The notes under the pieces were generated by a model that did not search any database, was not told where the DNA came from, and saw only the letters and a program-made list of their open reading frames with translations. A stretch of 64,000 nucleotides of DNA from Colletotrichum lupini (taxonomy: Eukaryota; Ascomycota; Sordariomycetes; Glomerellales; Glomerellaceae), in the NCBI RefSeq assembly GCF_023278565.1, contig NC_064673.1, positions 1,426,001 to 1,490,000 on the forward strand, read 5' to 3'. Below, in pieces: positions 1 to 11,895 of the stretch; position 1 is the first letter of the stretch; the number at the start of each line of letters is the position of its first letter. A program made the translations under genes and the position numbers.

Positions 1-3000
1 TAGTTAGCGTAGCTATTTCTTATTTAATCTCTTTTTTATATTTAAAAACTATAAGTTAAAATAATTTATAAATACTACGACCTAATTTTAGTTATAAATA
101 AAGTAATATTATTAGTTTTTTAGTACGTTTATAATAATTAGTAGCTCTATATTTCTTATACCGTAGTAGCTTTTTATATCCGTTAATTTCCTTAATTTAT
201 AAATAATTAAGTACTAATTACCCTTAAATAATTACGTAATTACTAAGCTAATAACTCGAGCTAAAGCGTCTATTTATAACTATATAAGTAGGGTAGGGTT
301 AAAATATTATAATATTAATACGTTAATAAATATTATTAATAACTTCTTAAATAACTCTATAGTAAGTATTAATAATTTTAACTATCTTAGTTTTACTTCT
401 TTTAATAAGTTTATTAAAAATACTATTATCTTAGCATAGTTATTAATAAATTTATAATAAAACTTTATAAATTTAAAGAACGTTTATATATTTTTAACGC
501 TCTTTAGAAGTAGTTAATTTATTATAGCTTTAGTACGCGCGGGTTCTATTTTTATACTTTCGTTAAACACGATATACTTTAAGAATCCTATACGTAATAT
601 ATAGAACTCGTATTTATTACTATTTAAATATAGGTTCTATTACTATAGTCTTTATAATACGCTACGTACGTACTTTTTATACGCTACGTAGTTATTATTA
701 TATATTAAGATATTATCTAAGTATATAATATAAACGGTATTAATTAAGCTACTTAGAACGTTATTAATATATACTTAAAAAGTCGCGGGCGCGTTAGTTA
801 GCCCGAAAGGTATAACTAAGTACTCGAACTACCTATATTTAATATAAAAAGCCGTTTTTTACTTATTACCCTTAGCTATATATATATAGTAATACGCGTT
901 CTTAAGGTTTAGTTTTATAAAAATAGAGGTATTAAATAGTTTATTTAATATTTTTTTAATTAGTAATAGCGGCGTTCTATCTTTTTATATAATCTTATTA
1001 ATCGCTTTATAATTAACGTAAAGTTATAGCTCTCCTCTTTTCTTAAGTATAAAAAAAATAAGTACTCTTACTAAGCTTATAAAGGGGTATATCTAGCCCC
1101 TAGCCTTTATTTTTATTAAATAGTTACGTAAGATCTTAAGCTTATAATTTAATAATAAGTAAATAGGTCCTTAAGGAATAAGCGCTGCGTTATTTAGCTT
1201 AATATAATAGTTATATAGTACTTTATTTAGTAATAAAATAGCCTTCTTTTTTAAAAATAAGTTATTAAAGTCTTAGTAACGTAGCTTTTAATCCTTAGCT
1301 ACGCTCGCTAGTACTACGTTGCTATTTATAGCTAAGTTAATTATAATATACGTAAGTATTACTAAAACTAAGTCGTCTAATAGCCCCTTCTTTAGGGTAT
1401 CTAAGTAGATATATTATTTATAGATTAAATACTACTACTTTTTTTATTTTTAATTAATTAGTAAGTTAATATCCTCTAACTAAGAGAAACTAAGGATAAG
1501 TATAAGTATTATAATATTAGCTATTACGAAGCGATATAGCTATATCTTTATTACGTAGTCGCTATTAATAATTCGAAGCTATAAGTAATAGCTTTTTAGT
1601 ATCTCTATCTATTTACCCTCTACGTTTACTAATTATAATAATAAGTAAATTCGTAAATTAGCGTTAAAACTATTAAGTAGACCGATACTAACTACGTTCC
1701 CTTCTATTCCTAAATTAATAAGGGCGCTTAGCTTTTCTTATATATAATTTAAGTATATATAAGTCGGGACGTTTAAGCGCTACTCTTATTAATTATTAAC
1801 TACTCTTTTTATTAAAATAGTATTTAAGCTCGTTACTAGTCCGCGCTACTTAGTTAGAGCGAGGTTTAATTAATAATTAGTAGCCTTATGCCCTTTTTAA
1901 TTATATTTATAATATATAACGCTCGGGTAGTTATTAATAAGGTACCCGGTTTTATTATAATTATAATATTATTAATACTACTCCCGTAATTATAAGTAAT
2001 CCCTTATAATATAGCTAGTCTCTTTATAATTATAATACGTAGTATTTTTATTAAGCGAGTTACGGTATATTTTTTATATATTTAACTTATTAACGCCCCG
2101 GTATTTTCTTACTAGCTCGTCTAAGTTTAAGTTAAAATATTACCTAGGGGACGTTCGTAAGCTCTTTATTAATAGCGAGGATTATTTAATACGTTTTATT
2201 AGTAATACTAACTATAAGTAAGTCTGCGGAAGTTCTATTTATAATATCATTACGAGGTATAGTTCGGGCCGTAGCTTACTTATTAATATAGAGATCCTTT
2301 ATTTTTTTATTAAGATATATTTTAATTTTATTTTAAACTTATTAATATAGCTAACGAACTCGTTAACTTTTTCTTTTTAGCTTTACGAGGTATTATTTAA
2401 TTATATACTCGCTACTATTCCTTAGCTAGCGGGATTAGATAGGTTATTTTATAAGAAGGTCTCTAGTTCTTCTTATATAACCTAGTTTATTATAAACCCA
2501 GGGGTCCTTTAGTAATTAAAAATATAGTATATTTAAGAGGTTTTTATATTACTACTTAAGTAACTAACTATATACGCTATTTTATTACGGTCTATTCTTA
2601 TTTATTAAGCTTATAGGTCGAAGTAATAGTAATAATTAAAAAAAACCTTTATAAATCTCGTACTAATTTATTAATATATAATAAATTAAAAAAGAATAGC
2701 GGCTTAAATATAGACGTTCTACTTACGGCGCTTACTTAAGTTAAGAAAGAGCTAGTAAATAGGGGCTTAGGTAGTACGAACTTATTATTTTATTATTATT
2801 TAAATAGCGCTTTAAGTACGGCTTTATTTATTAAACTATTTTTAGTCCGGGGGTTTACGTTCTTATTTATATTAAAGTTAACGTCCAAAGCTATTATAAC
2901 TAAGACTATAACCCTTAGTATAAGGGCCGGGCTATTTAAAAAGCTCCGTAAGTATTTTAAATTTACTCGTTTTTTGCACAAGTACTCTTTATATATTATA

Positions 3001-3490
3001 ATAAGGATTTCTTTTTTTAATTATTATTCTTATTTTTATAATTTTATTAGCTTATTACTTATCGTTCGGTTTAAGTATTAGTAAGTAAGGGTAAGAGGTT
3101 CGCTATTTTATTTAAAATTTATTAATATTCTTAGTAATATAGTCTTTTTATATTACCGCTACGTTATTCGTTTTATTACGCTTCGTTTTTATATTATTTA
3201 TTAAAGAAGAGGTAATTCTGGGGGGTTTAATAAAAAAGAGTCGTTTTTTTTTATTATCGTAATACTAACTACGCTCTTTTATTACGTCTCGTTCTTATTA
3301 ATATTTTAAGCTTCTAGCTTAGTCCCTTTTATAAATAAAGATTTTAAATTATTAATAAGTATATAATATAAAAAAGAAGCTTATAAAGGCTAACTATTAT
3401 TAGGGTTTAAAAAAGGAATTACTAAAATCTACCCTTTTTTTAAGGTATACTATTAGCGCTCTATATATACTTAAGCTACTCCTTTGTTAC
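1..3490 (-). mobile_element. RIP-degraded Ty3/gypsy retrotransposon relic (pol), truncated by window edge
   Basis: Very AT-rich DNA in which CA/TG are nearly absent and TA is in excess, as left by RIP. Read on the minus strand, about 1080 down to 640 still gives the reverse-transcriptase blocks of Ty3/gypsy elements: LKKRGEL.LYVNY.AINK, then LNLKNAYY (normally LDLKDAYY), then YLDN(I)LIY-like residues for the YxDD box. Asp-to-Asn and Gln-to-stop changes are what G-to-A mutation of the coding strand produces. Gag and protease would lie to the right (towards 3490), RNase H and integrase to the left and outside the window. No complete ORF survives and no second LTR is in the window. The right edge, about 3485-3495, is placed where base composition changes abruptly. 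Assignment to Ty3/gypsy is firm; the exact family is unknown. Confidence 0.85.
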
Positions 3491-6400
3491 TTAGTCCCCC
3501 TTTTTATGCCCCCTGAGCTATCCTTTAACCGACGAGGCCTGACCGGCGAGGCCTGACAGGGAGATAGCCAGCCTCCTTTGAAGGTCGATGAGGCGAGGTA
3601 GCAGCGGCGTGTTCGAGAGCTGTGGTAATAGACACCTTATAGTAGAGAAAGATCGTACGAATAGAAGTAAGAATGATGACGGTGACAAGCAGAGTCTTGA
3701 TGAAGATGGGCGACAGTACAAAGGAAAGAATTTTCGGCTGATACATGGTGAGGAAAGAGCGCATTGTGGATTTATTCTTGTCGATACTCTAGAAACTGAT
3801 GAACCTGAACTTTCTTTACTTTATATCACATCCTCACCAAAGACTTCATCACGATGGGCCACCCAGCTTTCGCACGTCGATCCATTTTCTTGACATCGAT
3901 ACATGGCGTCTTAGCCCGTGCCTGAATTAGAACTCGTGTTCTTGACATCCACGCGGCCATTTCCCGAGTGTTTCTCCACGATAGCTCCCTTCGATGCTTT
4001 GTAGCGGCTCTGGGCGGGATAACTTGCCGGCCTCAGGACCCGTGATCTCCCGCCTATGATAGATTCAGACATTATAAAGATTGGTCTTTTCGGCGAATTT
4101 GGAGGTTCATCCCTATCACCGGCCCGTTGAAACCCTACGTCAAGTATTTAGGCCTATTTCTTGAGTCAAAAATAACCGTAAATCCCTTCCAGGTCCTTTT
4201 CGTATGCCATTCCTTGTCGCGTGGAGTCACACATGTAACAAGGGTCTAGTGGAAAGGATAACAAGGTTGTTACGTTACAAGAGCTTCCATCCGGATCGCT
4301 CCGAATTGACTTTGTAGTCGGCGATTCACACGAGTCTCTTCCCTATCCGGTGTATTTTTCGCTCAACAAGGGCCCTCTCGCTAGCTGTGTGGTACCATGA
4401 TGATACGGAACCGAAGGAGAAGGCGGAGCAACAATCACATCAAGAATAGACCAAGAAACTCGTCCATCAAATCAAAAAGATCTCTTGTTTTGGATGGAGA
4501 TATGCGCCATTGGAAATGTGGGTTAGATTGATAGCATAACACGAAGCGTACCCGACCCTGTACACGCGGCTTGTGTGGCTTAGCCCGAGGTTGCCAAAAG
4601 CCTCAGTTGAAGGGCGCAACACGAGCAACAGATTTGATCAACTTTGTTGTCGGTGATTGAATTTGTTTATTTTGAATTTCGCGCGACTCAAATATTCATA
4701 AAAACTATCTTCCGCGTTGAATAGAAGAGTCGATAATGAAACGGAAGAACATACCCTTTCAGATGAGAAACTGTGTAGTTAATCGCGGGACTATCCGAGG
4801 GACTCCGAGCAACTCGCACCCCATATCCCCACATCATCGGAAGAAAAAATATTGGTAAGAAAAGGCCTTAAACTGCTGCCTAGAGTACGAGAGGAATTAT
4901 ATTACCGTAACTTTTCCGAATGGGGCGGTTGACTTGGTAGTATCTCAGCGTACTGGGCTACTTGGTGTAAAGAGCTTTCCGGGAACCGAAATCCGAGCCG
5001 CAATAGTACAGAGCCGGAACAGTGCGGGCCAGCTCTGTCTTCATCTAAGGCGCATGTAGCGAAACTGACCCTCCCTCATTATGTATGCCAGACACCCGCG
5101 AGAGATTTTCGGTCGCTTGAAATGCCTGTATTTGTGCTAAACCTCCCCTAACAGGCGGTCACATGGTTGAAATGCGATTTACATTAAATATAGATGTCCA
5201 CAAGGTAGTAATAGCTGGAGCTTCTTTCCTGGTGTTGAATTTCCGCTTACAGGCCAGATGAAGCGTCCGGGACTGCTGTCAGTAGACGAGGGCGCAGAAG
5301 ACATAAGTAGTGTACGACGCGCTTGTACATCAACTGAACCGGAGATTCGGGGCTCGTGACTGGCGTAGGCCAAGGGGCGAGGACTGCCGAGGCATGCGCC
5401 ATAGCTCGCATCAATACGATACAATCAGTGCCGATGTGGCCGTTTCCACTTCAGCCTTCAAGCGAAGAGTCAAAGTTGGATACTCTCAGCAGCTATACAG
5501 CTCCTAACCTCAACGGTCTTTTCCCAGAGTAATGAGTGCCAGTCAACGATTCGGGTCGAGATTGGTGAGATAAAATCCAACTCATGCATCGAAAACTAGC
5601 ATAATACGGCGCTCGAAGGGTTGAATCCATTATTCTCGCGTCTTGTCACTGGACCAGTTGTTATTCAAAGGAACTCATGGTGGCTATCTAGACTGAGTTA
5701 TTGACTACGCATTACTCCTTAGTCTCCCGAGCCCCCGTGTAATGTTGACTCCCTCGTCATCACCTATCAAATGATCGAGCGCCCCGTTGATAAAGGAAGT
5801 AAGGAAATTGGCGGCTATTCAACGTTGTCAAAAGTTCGAGGCGTTCGGGTTAAATGCCATACCCCATGCTAACATAAATATGCAATCAACGATGGCCAAG
5901 AGCATCTGCTTCTTGTTAGTATCTTACGCGTACTTCTCTATCTCTGCTTAAATTTGGCACGATTGCCTGCGGCTAGCTAGAAAATACACACATACGAACA
6001 AGACATCACTTTGAATAGGAATCTGGATTCAGCATGCCGTAGATTTAATGCATTGACAAACCTGTCGGATTGGAAGTCCAATTCGACCGCGGCGTACGGC
6101 CGACTGCGCAGGGGCCAATTAGGGGCCCTATTTACGATTATCGTAGCCAGCCCAACCTACGGTTGGAACCTCCTTTTTACACCTACGCAGAAATTCATAT
6201 AGTTCAATTGATCTCTTCGTCAACTCACGGTTCGAACCAATTACCCTGTAATAGGGATACCAACAAACCATATTACTTCATTCTCGTTACTTCGTGTCTA
6301 AAGTCTATTTCACCTCGCGATCAAAAAGGACAACAGAAAGAACAAAAGCACCTACCACTCCCACACTGATAAACCTTATATCTTGAAAGGGCTTGTCGTA

Positions 6401-6887
6401 TCATGCCGTCCCGTTGAATTCCTCGTGTAGGCAGTTTCGCATGATCTCGAAACCCACCGCGTACCTGACTCTTTTTGTTAATTCCTTGGCCCAAAATCCG
6501 CCAGCCCACATCATTGCACAGATCATGCCCACCTGCCATGCGACTTTCTTGTTTAGCAGTTGACACCATCTTCTGTGTATTCAGCCCCTAATATAGTCAC
6601 CTCCAAAGAACGTGTACGTCATCGAATCCTGAAGCATGATCGGAACGGATTTCATGGGAGAGGTCACCCCCACGGCAGTGGGCGGATCCAGATACATTCT
6701 GGTCAACTTTGATTACTTCACAAAGTCATGTGTGTTGTCAACATGTCAACCTGCTTGAGTGATCTAAACACATGTAATGTAAATTCAAAGTTAGAAATGA
6801 ACCACGGATCACTCCATTTTTAGAACTTAGGAAGGGGCCAAGGGCCAAAGGGTCATCTCCGAGGATCAGTATCTTCTTCTACAAAGG
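3491..6887. other. Gene-less interval with ordinary base composition
   Basis: About 3.4 kb between the AT-rich relic and the promoter of the gene at 7132. All ORFs are short (about 100 codons or less), overlap on both strands, and show no domain, intron pattern or composition suggesting coding. The only local structure I see is a 14-bp unit repeated twice in tandem at 3529-3556 (CCGACGAGGCCTGA then CCGGCGAGGCCTGA) right at the AT/GC boundary. It may be intergenic DNA or an old unrecognisable repeat. Confidence 0.5.
3529..3556 (+). repeat. Two tandem copies of a 14-bp unit at the AT/GC boundary
   Basis: Two adjacent 14-bp copies differ by one transition (CCGACGAGGCCTGA / CCGGCGAGGCCTGA). They sit about 40 bp outside the right edge of the RIP-mutated block. 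The function is unknown; this could be replication slippage. Confidence 0.6.
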
Positions 6888-6895
6888 TATATAAA
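6888..6895 (+). promoter_or_regulatory. TATA box (TATATAAA) of the 7132 gene
   Basis: A perfect TATATAAA lies 237 bp upstream of the ATG at 7132. It is followed by a pyrimidine-rich stretch (about 6896-7020) typical of filamentous-fungal transcription starts and leaders. No other TATA match as good lies between it and the start codon. Confidence 0.55.
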
Positions 6896-7131
6896 CCTCT
6901 CAACCCCCCCTCATCTTTCACACTCTCTAGCCCTCTCTCCAAATCAACCTGCCTTTTCTCTCGGGCTTTCCTTCTGCCCTTCAGTTTTCAGTTATCTCCC
7001 ATTCGCGCTAAATTTCTCTTGAGGCTCAGCACGCATACAAATCTTTCAACGGGATTGTGTCTCGTGTCTGACTTCTTCACACACGCAATTCTTCACGGAC
7101 AGTGTTCCTGCAACCCGCCGCTACAGGAACT

Positions 7132-8373
7132 ATGACAACTCGAACGTTCTCAGAATCTTCACTTGCCAAGCTCGCATATTTCCCGCCATCCAAGAGGGGA
7201 CCAGGTTTCCGCACTATCTCCATGGCATCCTACTCAAGCTCCTCGAGCTCCGAAGATTCAGTTGAGGTTCCCGACGATCTCAACAGCAAGGAGATACTCC
7301 TGTTCTCGGGTTTCGACGATGAAATTGCGGATATGATTTGGCGTCATTGGTGCAACGATGAGGACCAGCAAGATTTCGTTGTCGAAGCCGGCCGCCATTA
7401 CATCAAAGCAAAGGCTACGGAACTGAATGCTTACGATGAAGATGATGACTGGGACGCGGCTCTTCAGAACATGGGTATTTCGACTGAGATGCGACAAAGT
7501 ATCATGACTCCAGAATTCAAAGACGTTCGATGCACACAGAGTGCTGCATACTGGGCCTTGGATAACCTCGATGAAGCCTTCAATTTTCTTTCGGGTCTCA
7601 GCAACAAGATTGACAAGCTGCACAACGCCAACACAATCGATCGCGTCAAGTCCCCTGATGAGAACAAGAAGCCTCAACCTGCTATGCGCTCCGGTCGTCA
7701 AGGCCGCTCAAGTAAATCTTCAAGCAGCGGTGATCATTCTACACCCACCACATCTTCTTCGTCATCTCCTCCCAACGCCCTCGAGGGGCGCACCATGATG
7801 TACAAAGGCGGTTCTGAGGCGCGTCTTCAGAATGGCATTGATGAAGCTCAGAGCCTCTTGATTGGAAGACTATACTCCACAGCGCCGACAGACTTTCACC
7901 CCAGCAGCAACGAGCTGCTCTACTTCACAAAGCATCAAGGTGTCGCCATCAAGTATGCTCGATACCAAGCCGAACGTCTTCCTGCCGTCAAAGCAGCAGT
8001 TCTCCAAGTTGCTATTCCCAACAGCCTCATCAACGATGCTCGCGAGATCTATGGCGATAACTGGCGCGATCTTGTGTGGAATTCTCGAAACCAAAGATTG
8101 CACGCTCGTGGAATTCGACTACCGAACCACCTTCGCCCATTCACCAGCTGCGATGTACTCGTTAGTAACCTGTGCACAGATGCTACGGAGAAGATCAGTA
8201 CGAGAATGACAGATAAGAGCGAGCTCAAAATGAGCAAGCTCCCAAACGGTGCGAAGGTTACTCAGCACGTTATTCAAACGTTATCGCGACAGACCGAGAT
8301 TGCGACGCAGACTGTCGGCTTCGTTTGGCTGGTGCCCTATATCCCATCAGAACATGGCAATGAGAAGAAGTAG
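7132..8373 (+). CDS. Fungal protein of unknown function with possible ADP-ribosyltransferase-like domain
   Basis: Single-exon gene, 413 aa. The frame is open upstream, but the first ATG is at 7132 with A at -3; the stop is TAG. Residues about 25-45 are Ser-rich. Residues about 50-160 are acidic and partly helical, with an MGIS..MR..I stretch resembling a UBA-type helix bundle (weak). A Ser/Pro linker spans about 185-215. The C-terminal half (about 220-345) has a pattern I associate with DUF3990/ART-like folds: a YKGG strand, a DF.P segment, YFTK followed by VA.KYA, a strand AVLQVAIP, then W..LVW.SR. The catalytic Arg/His..Glu triad cannot be assigned confidently, so enzymatic activity is an inference. 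There is no signal peptide or TM segment, so it is probably cytosolic or nuclear. It has a good TATA box. A copia element begins 72 bp after the stop and may supply or disturb its 3' end. Confidence 0.8.
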   Translation: MTTRTFSESSLAKLAYFPPSKRGPGFRTISMASYSSSSSSEDSVEVPDDLNSKEILLFSGFDDEIADMIWRHWCNDEDQQDFVVEAGRHYIKAKATELNAYDEDDDWDAALQNMGISTEMRQSIMTPEFKDVRCTQSAAYWALDNLDEAFNFLSGLSNKIDKLHNANTIDRVKSPDENKKPQPAMRSGRQGRSSKSSSSGDHSTPTTSSSSSPPNALEGRTMMYKGGSEARLQNGIDEAQSLLIGRLYSTAPTDFHPSSNELLYFTKHQGVAIKYARYQAERLPAVKAAVLQVAIPNSLINDAREIYGDNWRDLVWNSRNQRLHARGIRLPNHLRPFTSCDVLVSNLCTDATEKISTRMTDKSELKMSKLPNGAKVTQHVIQTLSRQTEIATQTVGFVWLVPYIPSEHGNEKK

Positions 8374-8440
8374 AGGGTCTAGGGCGGATGGGTGCTAGGA
8401 GTACAAGTGTACCATACATATTTGAGATACCAATCACATC

Positions 8441-8445
8441 ACATC
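8441..8445. repeat. Target-site duplication ACATC, left copy
   Basis: ACATC directly abuts the left LTR (TGTTAG...) and is repeated exactly at 11891-11895 after the right LTR. A 5-bp duplication is the usual product of copia integration, so the copia element is one clean insertion. Confidence 0.9.
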
Positions 8446-8677
8446 TGTTAGTATACACGTAGGCAGGTCAGACCTTTTGGGTCGCGACTAGGTCAATAGG
8501 TCAGTATAGGTCTATTGCGTGTGTATGTGTATAAGAGGGGAAGATCGTGGGCAGAGCCCGCGGTCCCTCAGTAGGTATAGGTAGGTGGAAGGGTCCGTCT
8601 GCACGGGCCCAGACTGCCTACCTACTACCCCTACCTAACTACTTAATAGGGCCCCTTTTCTACCTCGTAATCTAACA
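8446..8677 (-). repeat. Copia LTR, left copy (3' LTR of the minus-strand element)
   Basis: 232 bp starting TGTTAG and ending CTAACA, a perfect 6-bp terminal inversion. It differs from the right copy at 15 positions by my hand alignment, all transitions and with no gap. Base composition is much less AT-rich than the internal region, so the LTR has largely escaped RIP. Confidence 0.93.
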
Positions 8678-11658
8678 TTAGCAATCTTTTACTTTTATAA
8701 TAAAAAAGGCTAGAATAGGGGCTAGGTCCCCCGCTAATAAGAACTAATAATAAAATCTATAGTTAATTCCCTATTTAAAAGTACCTAAAGCCGTATACTA
8801 AAATTTTAGTATAGCTTTTGCTATAATTATTTATATAAAAATTTTAGTATCCCCTCCTTCCGATTACTTCCTAATCCTCTAATATATATAATCTATATAC
8901 CTAAACTCCTTAAAAATCGTTAAATCTAGCGTAGTTAAAAAAGAGCTTTTTATTAATTTAACTACGCCCCGAATACGTACGTTTCTCTCTAAGCCAAAGC
9001 CCGAGAGGCGTATACGTTCGCTAGACGACTTACTACTTATAATATACTACTATTTTAACTATATATTACCTATCCTTTTATGTTAACTATAATAACTCCT
9101 TCGCTAATGAATCGTTCGAGGGACTTATTTAATATATTTTTTATAAACCCGTTGGCTAAGTTATTATTACCGCTAATTTAACGGATTTTATAGAGCTCGT
9201 AGCGTTCGTATAATTACCTAAGTACTATAATATTTATTATAAGGCGCTTTTCCTTCGTAATACCTAGCTTAACGAAGTATTTATATAATAAGTATAAATT
9301 TAGATAGACTATAGTAAGGATCTTTAGAACGTTAAGTTATTTAGTAATAAGGTCTAGGGTAGTTAAGATAGTATAGGTAACGTTAATGCTTACGACTATT
9401 TCGTAAACTTCTAATAGTAGTACGCTCCGGGTAATCCTTTTACTCTTCGTAGAGCTATAGTAAATAATATTATTATTAATTATAAAGCTCTCGTTAGTCT
9501 ATTCTTTATTCGTAAGGATAATAACATAACCTAACTATAAAGTATAATTAGCGTTATTCGTAAATAACCTATTTACGAAAACGAAGAATTTAGCTATAGT
9601 TAGATCTAATAGTACGAATATAAGCCCTCGGTTTAAATAATCTATTTACTATTTAATATAACGGTTTAGCGTAGCGTAATTAATAAATAACGGATCTACT
9701 TAGTATTAAGTAATAAACGACGTATTAAAAGCTACCTCTAGTTAGTAAATTAATATAATATAAGTACCTCGAGCTCGCTACTTAATAAATTATTATTTAA
9801 TATCTAATACCGAGGGGTTAACCTATTTAAGCTTCTTCCTTTAGTTCTTCTATCTAAGCACTATATTAATACTTTTTAATAAAATAATCCCGCCGTTAAA
9901 AATAAGTAGCTCGTTAGCTAATAGTTACTATTTTAGTTTAGCTAGTAGCTTAGCGCGCTTAAGCTCGGTTTCTTCTTTTTAACTAAAAATCTTATTTAAT
10001 AATTTAATAATATTATTAGTTTATATACTAATAATACCGAATAATCCGCTTTCTCTTATTAAGACTAGTAAGTATAAATCGAACGTAAATATTATTATCT
10101 AGAGTATCTTTAAATAATACTTACTATATATTACTTATTAATAAGTACTAGATTTTATAAGACTATATAGTAGCTATATAATATATAAAATAGTACCCTT
10201 AGGGTATAAATAATAGATCTAAACTAATAATTAAATAAAAACCTTATAATAAAGAGGTTAGCTCGATTATATATATACTTAAATAATATCTCGTAACTAA
10301 ATAACGTAGCCTTCTTAGATTAGGGTCGGGGCTAGGGTAAGGATTAGATATTAACTAGTTCTTTAGATTATCGGTAATTATATAAGGATCTCTTTTTTCC
10401 CCTCGTTATTATACCCTTATATGACTAAGTAAGACTTTTTAATAAGGTTAAGTCCTAGGTTCTTAATCTCGTTAACAAATCGAGACTTAAATATCCTTAT
10501 ATCCCTATATTTAGGGCTAAATTAAATAAATTTAATTACCCCTCTCTCTATTAGTCTTAAAAGCTCCTTACTAATAGATTTTATAAAAGGTACTCCTAGG
10601 GTAATAATAATACCCTTATTATAGAGCTTAGTAACTAGCTTAAGATTTACCTCTTTTTTAAATATAAAGTAGGTCGTAGTTATAAAAATATTACCACGGC
10701 CGCGCCGTATTAACATTTTTCTAATCCTTTTACTTCGTAATAAAGGGTCGTCGTTAACTATAATAATAATCTTATTAAAGACTTCGTCTATAATAGCACT
10801 ACTATTAATTAGCTAGTTAACCGCGGGGATTAATAAGTAGTTAACGTACTCTATTATCGTAGCTAGCGGCTCGGGGTCGACCTCCTCTAAATACTAAGGT
10901 TTAACTATAATAGCCCAGAAGCTTATTAGGCCGTAAAGTAATTCCACTACGTAAATAGTACTATTTATTAAAACGAGCTTAAATAGGCCTTTCTATCCCT
11001 TACCTTCTCGCTAGACTTTAATATCTAATTATAGTAGTAAATTTATTAGTAATATAAAATAGATCCCTACTACTACTACTATTAAGATCTTTTCCTTTCC
11101 TCAGTATCTCAAAACACTTTGCTATTAATAAGAGATTCGCTATTAACATACTTATAATTCTAAAGGTCTTATTATTACTAAGCGCTAGCACGCTAGCGAT
11201 CGTTAGATTAATTTCTTAGTAATTAATCTCCTCTTACTTATTACTAGTTTAAAATAGCGCTTAGCTATAATATATTTAAAATAAATTCCTCTACGAGCGG
11301 TTTAATTAAAAAGAAGTTAGTAATAGTAATAAGGCTAATAGAAATAATATTAATAGTAGAGGTAAGGTTAATAATAGTAATAAAATAATTAATCCTTCTA
11401 CGGCAGTAGTCTCGATAAAAAAGATCGCACGTAATAAAGCGTGCTCTTAATAGCCCGCGACTAATTAATTAATTATTAGCTAGCGGTAGTAAAGGAGAGC
11501 TAAGGTAATATAAACTAGGCTACTTATTATTAGTTAAATAAATAAAACTAAGTTAATAAGTTAGAATAGCTAGCGAGGTAGGTCGAGGCTATCTCTTCTA
11601 CAGTTATATCCTTACTAACCTATAATAGAAATATATATATAATTCAACCACTAATCAG

Positions 11659-11890
11659 TATTAGTATACACGTAAGCAGGTCAGACCTTTTAGGTCGCGA
11701 CTAGGTCAATAGGTCAGTATAGGTCTATTACGTGTGTGTATATATAGGAGGGGAAGATCGTAGGCAGAGCCCGCGGTCCCTCAGTAGGTATAGGTAGGTA
11801 GAAGGGTCCGTCTACACGGGCCCAGACTGCCTACCTACCACCCCTACCTAACTACCTAATAGGGCCCCTTTTCTGCCTCGTAATCCAACA
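11659..11890 (-). repeat. Copia LTR, right copy (5' LTR of the minus-strand element)
   Basis: 232 bp, same length as the left LTR. Its first base pair is changed (TA instead of TG), as expected for a G-to-A mutation. It contains the same GGTAGG.../CCTACC-rich centre. It would hold the promoter of the minus-strand element. Confidence 0.93.
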
Positions 11891-11895
11891 ACATC
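11891..11895. repeat. Target-site duplication ACATC, right copy
   Basis: Exact copy of the 5 bp preceding the left LTR; it marks the outer edge of the copia insertion. Confidence 0.9.

Larger units (their letters stand above)
8446..11890 (-). mobile_element. Ty1/copia LTR retrotransposon, RIP-mutated and internally deleted
   Basis: Two 232-bp direct LTRs (8446-8677 and 11659-11890) with TGTTAG/CTAACA ends flank 2981 bp of AT-rich DNA. A 5-bp target duplication surrounds the whole. Coding is on the minus strand. Around 10716-10400 it reads like the fungal copia integrase-to-RT junction (KELLRLIERGVIKF, then IRIFKSRFVNEIKN); near 9950-9850 an FNGG motif and LR.KK follow the RT. At about 11090-10800 it reads the integrase C-terminus (VVELLYG..SFWA.IVKP). 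Upstream of that only about 0.55 kb remains before the 5' LTR, too little for Gag, protease and the integrase core, so about 1.5-2 kb appears deleted. Asp/Gln codons are changed to Asn/stop. It cannot move by itself. It lies 72 bp beyond the stop codon of the 7132 gene. Confidence 0.93.

Noticed and set aside
6240..6264. ATTACCCTGT sequence recalling a homing-endonuclease (I-SceI-like) site
   Set aside because: Only the first ten bases match; the second half diverges, and no intron or endonuclease gene is nearby.
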